A program made the position numbers and the translations under genes. A stretch of DNA of 64,000 bases from Roseovarius indicus. GTDB lineage: Bacteria > Pseudomonadota > Alphaproteobacteria > Rhodobacterales > Rhodobacteraceae. The notes under the pieces were generated by a model, which saw only the letters and a program-made list of their open reading frames with translations, was not told the origin of the DNA and did not search any database. Below are positions 27,704 to 36,474 of the stretch, one piece after another. Each line of letters starts with the position of its first letter. Positions within the stretch are counted from its first letter, which is position 1. Location: the NCBI RefSeq assembly GCF_008728195.1, contig NZ_CP031598.1:5332001-5396000 (forward strand). The letters are read 5' to 3'.

Positions 27704-27779
27704 GGAGTTCCCTTAAGCCGCAGAAATTGGCATACCGCGACTATATATGAACCGCCAGTGATGATCCAAGAGAGGGTGC

Positions 27780-28223
27780 ATGATCCCCAGATTCGGCCCG
27801 ACGCCACGTCGTGACATTGCCTATTCGCACCGGATGGGGGCCTACGCCATCCTCCCAAGGCAGGGACAGCTGCTGCTGACCCACCAAGAGGAGCCCGAGC
27901 CCGAGCTGCAATTGCCGGGCGGCGGCATCGACCCCGGCGAATCGCCTTTGCGGGCGCTGCATCGCGAAGTCTTCGAAGAAACCGGATGGATTATCGGCGC
28001 GCCTCGGCGGCTGGGGGCGTTCCGGCGTTTCGTCTACATGCCGGAATACGACCTTTGGGCCGAGAAACTCTGCCTGATCTACGTTGCCCAGCCGGTGCGC
28101 CCGCATGGCCCGCCGGCCGAAGCCGGGCACACCGCGATTTGGGCCAGCCCGGACTTCGCTGCCGAAGCGCTTGGTAACTCGGGCGACAGACATTTCGTCA
28201 GGACATACCTGACCGACCTCTGA
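27780..28223 (+). CDS. Nudix hydrolase
   Basis: A 147-residue Nudix protein with the box GGGIDPGESPLRALHREVFEETG (about 44-66) preceded by LQLP. The substrate is not evident; it differs from mutT at 3477 and the CoA type at 26116. Its 3' end overlaps the convergent receiver-phosphatase gene by 26 bp, a long overlap for two conserved genes. Confidence 0.88.
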   Translation: MIPRFGPTPRRDIAYSHRMGAYAILPRQGQLLLTHQEEPEPELQLPGGGIDPGESPLRALHREVFEETGWIIGAPRRLGAFRRFVYMPEYDLWAEKLCLIYVAQPVRPHGPPAEAGHTAIWASPDFAAEALGNSGDRHFVRTYLTDL

Positions 28224-29475
28224 ATTCGAGAAGAACGGCCGATACATCGTCCTCGAACCGGGTGCTTCCGGTGAAGTCCGTCATTCGGCAAACGAGAGTT
28301 TCCAGGCAGACCAGCCCGCGAAGGTCTCTGGCCTCCTCCATTGCCGCGGACAGGCCAACCTCGCTCAGCATCCGGCCGTCTGGTCTGCGGCTTTCGGTGA
28401 TACCGTCGGAATGGATAAGAAAGCGGTCACCAGGAGCAAGGCGGACCGTCTCGCTCCGATAGCTGGCCCGGTTCAGCAAGCCGACCGGAAAGCCGCCATC
28501 GCCCACGATCTCAACCGCGCCGCTGGCCCGTTGAACGATCGGAGACGGGTGACCCGCCTGTACGAAGGTGATGTCGCCGGTGACGATGTTGGCAATGGCC
28601 AGCAAAAAGGTGAAATAGTGCTCGGTTTCTATCTCCCCGAGGATCAATTCGTTCAGGATCGCGACCGTTTCTCTAGGACAGCGGGCAAGGAAATCACCAC
28701 CCTGCCCGGCAACTATCGCGATGTTCTGCTCCGGCGTGTGAGCCGAAAGATATCCTGCCAGTCGCGCCGTCATCAGGGCAGAACTTATCCCGTGCCCTGA
28801 CACATCTATCCCGTAAATGCCGATCTCGGACATGTTGATCGGGAACGTGCCCACGAGATCGCCGCCAACATGACCACAGGAATGCAGCATCAGCGAGACC
28901 TCTGCCCCGCCGAAATCGCGTTGCCTGTCGCGCACCAGGGATTGCTGAAGCCGGCGGGCTTCGATCAGGTCCCCATTGATGGAGTCATGGATCGATTGAA
29001 GCTCGTCGAGCGTCGTGCGGATCATCCGGTTCTTCTCGGTCAGTTCCCGCTCCATCCGGACGACGCGTTCCGCCGCCGTGATCCGCGCCCGCAGTTCACC
29101 GGAGTTTACCGGCTTGGTGAGAAAATCATCGGCCCCGGCGTCAAAGCCCCGTGCCATATCCTGTTTGTCGCTCTTCGACGTCAAGAGGATGAAGTAACCG
29201 TAGCCGTCACGGTGCATCTTTCGGAATTCCTCGCAGAATTCCAGCCCGCTCAACCCAGGCATCATCCAGTCGCTGAGCACCAGATCGGGAGGGTCCTCAT
29301 GACATAACTGCAAAGCCTTATGACCGGAGCTGGCTTCGCGCACGTCATACCCCGCGGTCAACATCATCCGCGACAATGTCGTTCGCAACGACTTGCTGTC
29401 ATCGACGACGAGTACCTTGCGAACGGCCTTCGCTCGATGCACCAGGTTCGGTTTGAGGTCTGTTTCCTGCACCAC
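28198..29475 (-). CDS. Response-regulator receiver fused to PP2C (SpoIIE-type) Ser/Thr phosphatase
   Basis: A 425-residue protein with an N-terminal receiver domain (acidic pair D25-D26, phospho-acceptor D69 in LVLSDWMM, Lys121 in FLTKP), a coiled-coil linker (about 128-175) and a SpoIIE-type PP2C domain (GGDLVGTF, GIDVSGHGISSALM, DRFLIHSDGITE). Such proteins dephosphorylate an anti-sigma-factor antagonist. The architecture matches RbaY of Rhodobacter capsulatus, which acts with RbaV/RbaW; homology is inferred from domains only. Divergent from an Hpt gene. Confidence 0.9.
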   Translation of the reverse strand: MVQETDLKPNLVHRAKAVRKVLVVDDSKSLRTTLSRMMLTAGYDVREASSGHKALQLCHEDPPDLVLSDWMMPGLSGLEFCEEFRKMHRDGYGYFILLTSKSDKQDMARGFDAGADDFLTKPVNSGELRARITAAERVVRMERELTEKNRMIRTTLDELQSIHDSINGDLIEARRLQQSLVRDRQRDFGGAEVSLMLHSCGHVGGDLVGTFPINMSEIGIYGIDVSGHGISSALMTARLAGYLSAHTPEQNIAIVAGQGGDFLARCPRETVAILNELILGEIETEHYFTFLLAIANIVTGDITFVQAGHPSPIVQRASGAVEIVGDGGFPVGLLNRASYRSETVRLAPGDRFLIHSDGITESRRPDGRMLSEVGLSAAMEEARDLRGLVCLETLVCRMTDFTGSTRFEDDVSAVLLEFRGRSGMS

Positions 29476-29636
29476 GCGCGAAATTGCCTTTTGTCACCCC
29501 GGACATCGCCTTAGCGCCAGTAGCTTAACGGTGTGTGAAACGTCGCAATTACCTCGAATCGAAATGAGCGCGTCAATAATTGCTTAAGACCTGATGCATA
29601 GCCTCACGGGCGTATGTAAGCAGTCGGGAAAGTTAG

Positions 29637-29969
29637 ATGATCGATTGGAACCGGGTAGCTGAATTGCGCGAGGAAGTCGGGCTCGAGAACTTTGACGAGG
29701 TCGTCGATCTTTTTCTTTTCGAAGTGGAAGACGAACTCTCCCGATTACGAGACAGTCCGAACATCAGCACTCTCGCGGCTCGGTTTCACTTCCTGAAGGG
29801 CAGCGCGATGAATCTCGGGTTCGCGGCCTTTTCGGAACTCTGTCAATCCGGGGAAACTGCTGCCGGGAAAGGCCATGAAGGCAGGATCGACATAGAAGCG
29901 GTTGTAGCCTGCTATGACATTTCCAAGCACGAGTTCACCTGCGGGCTTCACCGGTTTGCCGCGGCCTAG
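29637..29969 (+). CDS. Hpt-domain phosphotransfer protein
   Basis: A 110-residue single-domain Hpt protein. The phospho-accepting His51 is in FHFLKGSAMNLGF, with the following helix ELCQSGETAA. It presumably passes phosphate between a kinase and a receiver, and the divergent receiver-phosphatase gene (start 162 bp away) is the obvious candidate partner. GGGAAAG precedes ATG 29637. Its 3' end overlaps ilvA by 4 bp, convergent. Confidence 0.88.
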   Translation: MIDWNRVAELREEVGLENFDEVVDLFLFEVEDELSRLRDSPNISTLAARFHFLKGSAMNLGFAAFSELCQSGETAAGKGHEGRIDIEAVVACYDISKHEFTCGLHRFAAA

Positions 29970-31204
29970 ATCAAAAACTCGGCCAACACCTCATCATTGG
30001 TGATGTCGCGGAATGCAAAGCCCACCGCTTCCATCTTGGTCTCGATCTGGCCAAAGTTTCCGGGATCGCTTGCCTCGATCCCGATCAGGACCGAACCGAA
30101 ATTGCGCGCCGACTTCTTCAGATACTCGAACCGCGAGATATCGTCGTTGGGTCCGAGGATATTCAGGAAATCCCTGAGGGCGCCCGGCCGCTGCGGCATG
30201 CGAAGGATATAATACTTCTTGATGCCGGACGACCGCAGCGCCCGTTCACGCACCTCGGGCAACCGCTCGAAGTCGAAGTTCCCCCCCGATGTGACACACA
30301 CCACGCGCTTGCCTCGGATTTCATGCCTCAGGTCTTTCAGCGCATCCACGGCGAGGGCACCGGCCGGCTCCAACACGATACCCTCCACGTTCAGCATTTC
30401 CAGGATGGTGGTACAAAGACGATCCTCGCTCACCGTCATGGCGCGTTCCACATCGAGATCACGCAATAGCGCAAAGGTCTTTTCGCCGATCTGCGCCACC
30501 GCGGCACCATCCGCAAAGGTTTCGACCTGATTGAGTCGAACCGGGTGCCCCGCCTGCAGCGCAGCGCCAAGGCAGGCGCCTCCCGCGGGTTCGACAAGCG
30601 CATAATCACAGCTTGCGCCAAGATAGCTGCGTACTCCGGACGACAGACCGCCGCCGCCGACGGGCATGACGATCAGGTCAGGCGCGCCACCAAGCTGTCG
30701 TTCAATCTCGACACCTACCGAGGCCTGCCCTTCGATCACGTCCTCGTCATCGAACGGCGAGAGGAAGTGCCCGCCGACCTCGGCGCAGTGGGCCTTGGCG
30801 GCTGACAGCGTGTCATCGAAATAGTCGCCGGTGAGTTCCACGGTCACGAATTCGCCACCAAAACTCTTGGTTTTCATGATTTTCTGCTGCGGTGTCGTAA
30901 CGGGCATGAAAACCATGCCTTTCACCCCGAAATGCCGGCACATGAACGCCACACCCTGCGCATGGTTGCCGGCGCTCGCGCAGACGAATGAAGCGGTGTC
31001 CGGTTTTCTCTCCAACACCTTCCGCATGGCGTTGAAAGCCCCGCGAAGTTTGTAGGACCGCACTGGCGTCAAGTCTTCCCGCTTGAGAAGTATCTCGGCA
31101 TCGTAGCGGTCGGAGAGGTGATCGTTCCGTTGCAACGGCGTCGGTTCGAACACGTCGCGCATGGCGGCTTCGGCGGAGCGGGCAAGGGTGCGGAAATCGG
31201 TCAT
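29966..31204 (-). CDS. ilvA: Threonine dehydratase (threonine ammonia-lyase), biosynthetic type
   Basis: Deaminates threonine to 2-oxobutanoate for isoleucine synthesis. The PLP-lysine is K52 in RSYKLRGA; the Gly loop [10 protein letters not shown] is present, and one ACT-like regulatory domain ends the protein ([17 protein letters not shown] ...). At 412 residues it is the short, single-ACT form. ATG 31204 ([10 protein letters not shown]) is preferred over an upstream frame to 31276, which overlaps the argG leader. Confidence 0.95.
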   Translation of the reverse strand: MTDFRTLARSAEAAMRDVFEPTPLQRNDHLSDRYDAEILLKREDLTPVRSYKLRGAFNAMRKVLERKPDTASFVCASAGNHAQGVAFMCRHFGVKGMVFMPVTTPQQKIMKTKSFGGEFVTVELTGDYFDDTLSAAKAHCAEVGGHFLSPFDDEDVIEGQASVGVEIERQLGGAPDLIVMPVGGGGLSSGVRSYLGASCDYALVEPAGGACLGAALQAGHPVRLNQVETFADGAAVAQIGEKTFALLRDLDVERAMTVSEDRLCTTILEMLNVEGIVLEPAGALAVDALKDLRHEIRGKRVVCVTSGGNFDFERLPEVRERALRSSGIKKYYILRMPQRPGALRDFLNILGPNDDISRFEYLKKSARNFGSVLIGIEASDPGNFGQIETKMEAVGFAFRDITNDEVLAEFLI

Positions 31205-31346
31205 GCCGGTTTCACTGTCGCAATCCCCGCACGCTGGCAAGGGGGCCGGGCAAAGAATACTTGGGCATACGATCATGCAGATCAGCTTGCTCAGCGCCGC
31301 AAAAGCCGATAATCGCCTCGCGCAAGACCGTGCAAAGGGGAAAATG

Positions 31347-32573
<1,227 letters not shown>

Positions 32574-32581
32574 AAAAGGAA

Positions 32582-32607
32582 AGGGCGGCGGGATTTCCCA
32601 CCGCCCT
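32582..32607. terminator. Intrinsic terminator between argG and the DUF7282 gene
   Basis: Stem AGGGCGG(C)GGG / CCC(A)CCGCCCT with one internal mismatch and a 4-nt loop, followed by a T-rich stretch on the plus strand and preceded by A-rich sequence (T-rich on the minus), so it can act in both directions. Confidence 0.75.
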
Positions 32608-32627
32608 CTCTTTCGGGATGGTTACGT

Positions 32628-33044
32628 TTACTGCGCGGTGATCACCGTCATGACCAGTTCGCCATCGGGCTTGATCGGCCCATCTTCCTTGGCACCCAGC
32701 GTATATTCGAAGATACCGGTCTCCATACCGCCGTCTTCGGCGTGAACCATCAACATCAGCATGTCGCCGGCTGCCACGTCTTCTGTCAGAATAGCGGCCA
32801 CGTCCATCGTTTCGCCTTCACGGATCGGGGCATGGCCGACGACCGGGCCGGGTTTCATCTCGGCATCGGTGCGGTGAACGACAAGCCAGCCATTTTTCGG
32901 CGCGGCGATCATTTCGGCACTGACAACGCCGTTCGAGACGTCTTGGTCGGACGCTTTGACCATCGGCTTCATGCCGTGGTCGTCCGCCAGTGCGGTGCCG
33001 GCGGCCAGGATGGTGACTGCGGTAAGGCTCATCAGGGTCTTCAT
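32628..33044 (-). CDS. Exported DUF7282-type protein
   Basis: A 138-residue protein with a Sec signal (MKTLMSLTAVTILAAGTALA) and one beta-rich domain holding the NGWLVVHRTD and PGPVVGHAPIREG motifs I associate with DUF7282. Acidic and Met-rich (DHGMKPM, MLMLMVHAEDGGMETG), which could mean metal binding, though this is conjecture. GGAG precedes ATG 33044. An 18-bp palindrome lies 65 bp upstream. Confidence 0.8.
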   Translation of the reverse strand: MKTLMSLTAVTILAAGTALADDHGMKPMVKASDQDVSNGVVSAEMIAAPKNGWLVVHRTDAEMKPGPVVGHAPIREGETMDVAAILTEDVAAGDMLMLMVHAEDGGMETGIFEYTLGAKEDGPIKPDGELVMTVITAQ

Positions 33045-33108
33045 CGGAAATCTCCATTCTGTTGAATTCGGCGCTTTGTGTGTGCGCTCGGGTACAGACA
33101 CGACTCCC

Positions 33109-33126
33109 GATGAAATAAGTTTCATC
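33109..33126. repeat. Perfect palindrome GATGAAA-N4-TTTCATC (candidate operator)
   Basis: Arms of 7 bp with a 4-bp centre in the 89-bp gap between the sulfotransferase-like gene stop and the DUF7282 start (both minus). It could be a repressor site for the DUF7282 gene or a small hairpin. Confidence 0.4.
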
Positions 33127-33133
33127 CTCTTAA

Positions 33134-33850
33134 TCAGGCGAGCGCTACCTCGCTCAAAGGCTGGTAATAGGGCATCGCCGCCTTGGCCAAGGCCGCCTGC
33201 TCTTCGGTGAGATCGGGCAAGTCGCCCTCTGCGGGGGCAAAGCCGGTAGATCGATGCACGGCACTGTACCAATGCGGGGCCCAGACGCCGTCATCCGGGT
33301 GCCCACCTTCAGGCCATGAGAGCATTGACGGATCCCACGAGAGGCCGATGGCATTGCAGAGCTTGCGCAGCATCCCTTCCGGGTCTCGCCGAATATCGGC
33401 AGAATCCAGAACAACGGGGTTCTTCCCCTGACCTTTCAGTTGTTCATAGAGATCGAGCTGCTGGATAAACCCGATATCGGAGAGAGTCGGGTTCTCGTAT
33501 TTCGCCGAGAAGCTGGCTGCGACCCGGGCCGGATGGCGAATAAGGAAAACGTTGGTCATAGCCGCAATCCAATTTCGCGGAATCCCTGCGATCATGTGCT
33601 GCGTCATGTGCTTTTGATAGAAATGAGGCTTCCCTCCGGGAATCGGGCCGAGGAGCTGCGCGATCACATCCCTAGGGTCAGAGGGTTGCGAGGCGATGAT
33701 CTCATCACGCATCGGATGGTCCAGGCCAGTCTGCGTCAGGTAGCTGGAATAGAAAGGCTCATCCACCACGGCGAAGTCAGCACGCGCCCCGAAGGCGTAC
33801 ATCATCGCCGTCGACAGGTTGCGCGGCCCAGACCACATCGCGATCCGCAT
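33134..33850 (-). CDS. Sulfotransferase-like P-loop protein
   Basis: A 238-residue protein starting with SGPRNLSTAMMYAF (about 7-20), which resembles the PAPS-binding loop of sulfotransferases, and VFLIRHPARVAASF (about 100), like the 3'-phosphate site. The start shares one base with the stop of the upstream class IV aminotransferase gene (TGATG). I recall plant proteins in which a similar P-loop domain is fused to a branched-chain aminotransferase-like domain, which would support a joint role. The substrate is unknown. Confidence 0.8.
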   Translation of the reverse strand: MRIAMWSGPRNLSTAMMYAFGARADFAVVDEPFYSSYLTQTGLDHPMRDEIIASQPSDPRDVIAQLLGPIPGGKPHFYQKHMTQHMIAGIPRNWIAAMTNVFLIRHPARVAASFSAKYENPTLSDIGFIQQLDLYEQLKGQGKNPVVLDSADIRRDPEGMLRKLCNAIGLSWDPSMLSWPEGGHPDDGVWAPHWYSAVHRSTGFAPAEGDLPDLTEEQAALAKAAMPYYQPLSEVALA

Positions 33851-34758
33851 CAGGCTGTTTCCCGCTCAATCAGAGCCTTGTACAGCCCTTGAATCGTCTT
33901 GGTGACGGGCCCAGGCTGGTCATTCCCTATCAATCGTCCATCGATCTCGCTCACCGGCGTTTGCGCACCAAAGGTGCCGGTCAGGAACGCCTCGTCGGCG
34001 CCATAGGTATCCACGAGGGAGTAGTTGCGTTCGTAAACCGGAATCTGGTTCGCGCGACAAAGATCTATCACCTTCTGCCGGGTGATGCCGTTCATGCAAT
34101 AGTCGCCCGTGCTGGTCCAGACCTCGCCCTTGCGAACGATAAAGAAGTTACAGGCGTTGGTGGTGTTCACGAAGCCATGCACATCGAGCATCAGCCCCTC
34201 GTCAGCACCCGCTTTCTCGGCAGCGATGCAGGCAAGAATGCAGTTGAGCTTGGAATGCGAATTGAGTTTCGGGTCCTGCGTCATCGGCAGGCCACGCATA
34301 TGAGGGACCGTCGCAAGGCGTATCGGTCGCCCGAACTGGGGCTTGGAATGTTCCATGATGATCGTCACGGTCGGTCCCTGTTTCGACAGCGAGGGGTGCT
34401 GGAAAGGCCGGCTTTTGACGCCCCGCGTCACCATCAGGCGGGCATGGGCATCTGACGTCATTTCGTTCGCTCGTTGCGTCTCTAATACGGCTTGAAACAC
34501 CTCGGCTCGGGTCATGCCGATATCGAGATCTATCGCCTTGGCCGCTTCGAACAACCGATCAAGATGCTCGTCGATAAACGCCCACGTCCCGTTGTAGAGC
34601 CGCAGCCCCTCCCAAACCCCGTCGCCCAGCATGAAACCGCTGTCGTACACGCTCACCAGCGCCTCGGCCTTGGGCACGATCTTTCCGTTCAACCAGATCC
34701 GAATGCTTTCGTTCCGCGCATCTTCCTCGGCCTGGTGGGTGGTTTGATGGTCTGTCAT
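33850..34758 (-). CDS. Class IV aminotransferase (branched-chain or D-amino-acid type)
   Basis: A 302-residue PLP enzyme of fold type IV. The PLP-lysine is K170 in NSHSKLN, and GDGVWEGLRLYNG and the cofactor-phosphate loop near TGTFGAQTPV are present. It could be a branched-chain or a D-amino-acid transaminase; the tripeptide clues do not settle it. It is translationally coupled to the sulfotransferase-like gene and divergent from msrA. Confidence 0.87.
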   Translation of the reverse strand: MTDHQTTHQAEEDARNESIRIWLNGKIVPKAEALVSVYDSGFMLGDGVWEGLRLYNGTWAFIDEHLDRLFEAAKAIDLDIGMTRAEVFQAVLETQRANEMTSDAHARLMVTRGVKSRPFQHPSLSKQGPTVTIIMEHSKPQFGRPIRLATVPHMRGLPMTQDPKLNSHSKLNCILACIAAEKAGADEGLMLDVHGFVNTTNACNFFIVRKGEVWTSTGDYCMNGITRQKVIDLCRANQIPVYERNYSLVDTYGADEAFLTGTFGAQTPVSEIDGRLIGNDQPGPVTKTIQGLYKALIERETA

Positions 34759-34936
34759 CTGGGCCCCGAATTGTTACAGGCGATCCCTGCGCCGCCAGGT
34801 TGCGACACGTTATTGAGGGCGGAATCCGGTGCCAAGGGTAAATTCGGCTCACCACTGCGTGACTTGACCACGCGGCATATTGGTGAGACCGGCGCAGACT
34901 GTCACAGTGGCCTCGTCCAATATGGAGGTCACGTTC

Positions 34937-35602
34937 ATGATCATGCAGTTCAAGGAAGTCAAAGCCGTTCTGCTTGCCGGGCTCATCGTTGTGGGTGTCG
35001 GGGTGCAGTGCACCAAGGCCCGAGCGGCCGGGACCGAAATATTGACCGTTGCCGGCGGCTGTTTCTGGTGCGTCGAAGCCGACTTCGAAAGCGTCCGAGG
35101 CGTGAAAGAGGTTGTCTCAGGTTACACCGGCGGAACGACGAAAAACCCAACCTACAAGGAAGTCACCCGCGGCGGCACAGGCCATTACGAGGCGGTGCAG
35201 ATCTATTATGACCCGGGCCAGGTGTCGGAAGAACAGCTTCTTCACATGTTTTTCCGCTCAGTCGACCCCACCGATGCCGGTGGCCAGTTCTGTGACCGTG
35301 GCGCCAGCTATCGGACGGCGATTTTCGTGAAAGATGCCGCCGAGCGCCAGGCGGCAGAGGCCGCCAAGGCAAACGCAGGTCAGGAGCTTGGGCGAAACAT
35401 AGTGACTCCGATCCTCCAAGCATCGCCCTTCTACAAGGCCGAGGATTATCACCAAGATTACTATAAAGGGTCTAAGCTGGTGTTCACCCGCGCAGGTCCG
35501 AAAAAGCAATCGACCGCTTACAAGTTCTATCGCGAAGGCTGTAACCGCGACAAACGTATTCGGCAGCTTTGGGGCGCCGACGCACCGTTCACCGGCAGCT
35601 AG
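34937..35602 (+). CDS. msrA: Peptide-methionine (S)-S-oxide reductase MsrA, exported
   Basis: Repairs oxidised methionine. The catalytic motif is GGCFWC (Cys42), with later Cys residues (QFCDRG, REGCNRD) for resolving. The N-terminus IMQFKEVKAVLLAGLIVVGVGVQ is a signal/anchor segment ending at ARAAG, so the enzyme should work in the periplasm. GGAGGT seven bases before ATG 34937 fixes this start. 4-bp convergent overlap with rbsK. Confidence 0.93.
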   Translation: MIMQFKEVKAVLLAGLIVVGVGVQCTKARAAGTEILTVAGGCFWCVEADFESVRGVKEVVSGYTGGTTKNPTYKEVTRGGTGHYEAVQIYYDPGQVSEEQLLHMFFRSVDPTDAGGQFCDRGASYRTAIFVKDAAERQAAEAAKANAGQELGRNIVTPILQASPFYKAEDYHQDYYKGSKLVFTRAGPKKQSTAYKFYREGCNRDKRIRQLWGADAPFTGS

Positions 35603-36468
35603 GCGAGGAAGGCCTCGACTTCGACGAGGGTCGGTATTGCATCTGCCGTCCCGGGTCGCGTCACGGAGATCGCCGCAGCGGCTGCGGCACGCCGCAGGGC
35701 ACCTTGTGGGCTCATTCCCTGCGACAGACCAGCCACGGCGTAGCCGGCAAACGTATCGCCTGCCCCTGTTGTATCCACCGGGTCTACCGAAAAGGCCGGA
35801 ATAGAGACTGTTTGCAGTAAGCGTGTGTCATGCCAATCGGCTCCCTTGGCGCCTTTCGTGATCAGCACATTCGCCACAGGCAAATGCAAGACCGGTTTTC
35901 CAAGTGCCTTGGTCAATTGCCCCGCCTCGACCTCGTTCATTATGAGAAGGCTCAGATGCGGCAGTAAACGCGCGACGGCATCGGCGTCGAACGGCGCTGC
36001 CGAATAAGCAACACACATCCCGATACCATTTGCCATCTCGGCGGCTTCCAGTTGGTGCGAGGTCTCATTCTGCAGCAAGAGCCAGTCGCCCGGGCTGGCC
36101 TCTGCAAAGGCAGCTTTGATCTGCTCGGGGCATTGATCGTGATTGGCGCCGGGGTAGATAACGATCTGGTTTTCGCCGGCGCTGTCGATCATCACGATGG
36201 CATGGGCGGTCGGCAGGTCGCTGATCCGGATACCGGCTACATCGGCCCCTGCCGCGGCCAGTTGATCGACAAGCCATCGGCCATCGCTTCCGACTGATCC
36301 TATGTGGCGCACCCTGGCGCCCGCTCTCGCCACGGCAACGGATTGGTTTGCACCTTTCCCGCCGAGCCCCGAAGACATCGCCGTTGCGGCCAAAGTTTCA
36401 CCCGGGCCCGGCAAACGCGGCATCCTGTAAAAGAAATCCGCGTTGATCGACCCCAGGTTATAGATCAT
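35599..36468 (-). CDS. rbsK: PfkB-family sugar kinase, ribokinase type
   Basis: A 289-residue kinase with the substrate loop SGLGGKGANQSVA near 33-45, GSVGSDGRW and the ATP/anion-hole motif DTTGAGDTFAGY with the catalytic Asp. Ribose is the likely substrate by the GGKGANQ motif, but no ribose transporter or regulator is nearby. Only 6 bp follow the maeB stop, so it may ride on the maeB transcript. Confidence 0.88.
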   Translation of the reverse strand: MIYNLGSINADFFYRMPRLPGPGETLAATAMSSGLGGKGANQSVAVARAGARVRHIGSVGSDGRWLVDQLAAAGADVAGIRISDLPTAHAIVMIDSAGENQIVIYPGANHDQCPEQIKAAFAEASPGDWLLLQNETSHQLEAAEMANGIGMCVAYSAAPFDADAVARLLPHLSLLIMNEVEAGQLTKALGKPVLHLPVANVLITKGAKGADWHDTRLLQTVSIPAFSVDPVDTTGAGDTFAGYAVAGLSQGMSPQGALRRAAAAAAISVTRPGTADAIPTLVEVEAFLA

Positions 36469-36474
36469 CGGTGT

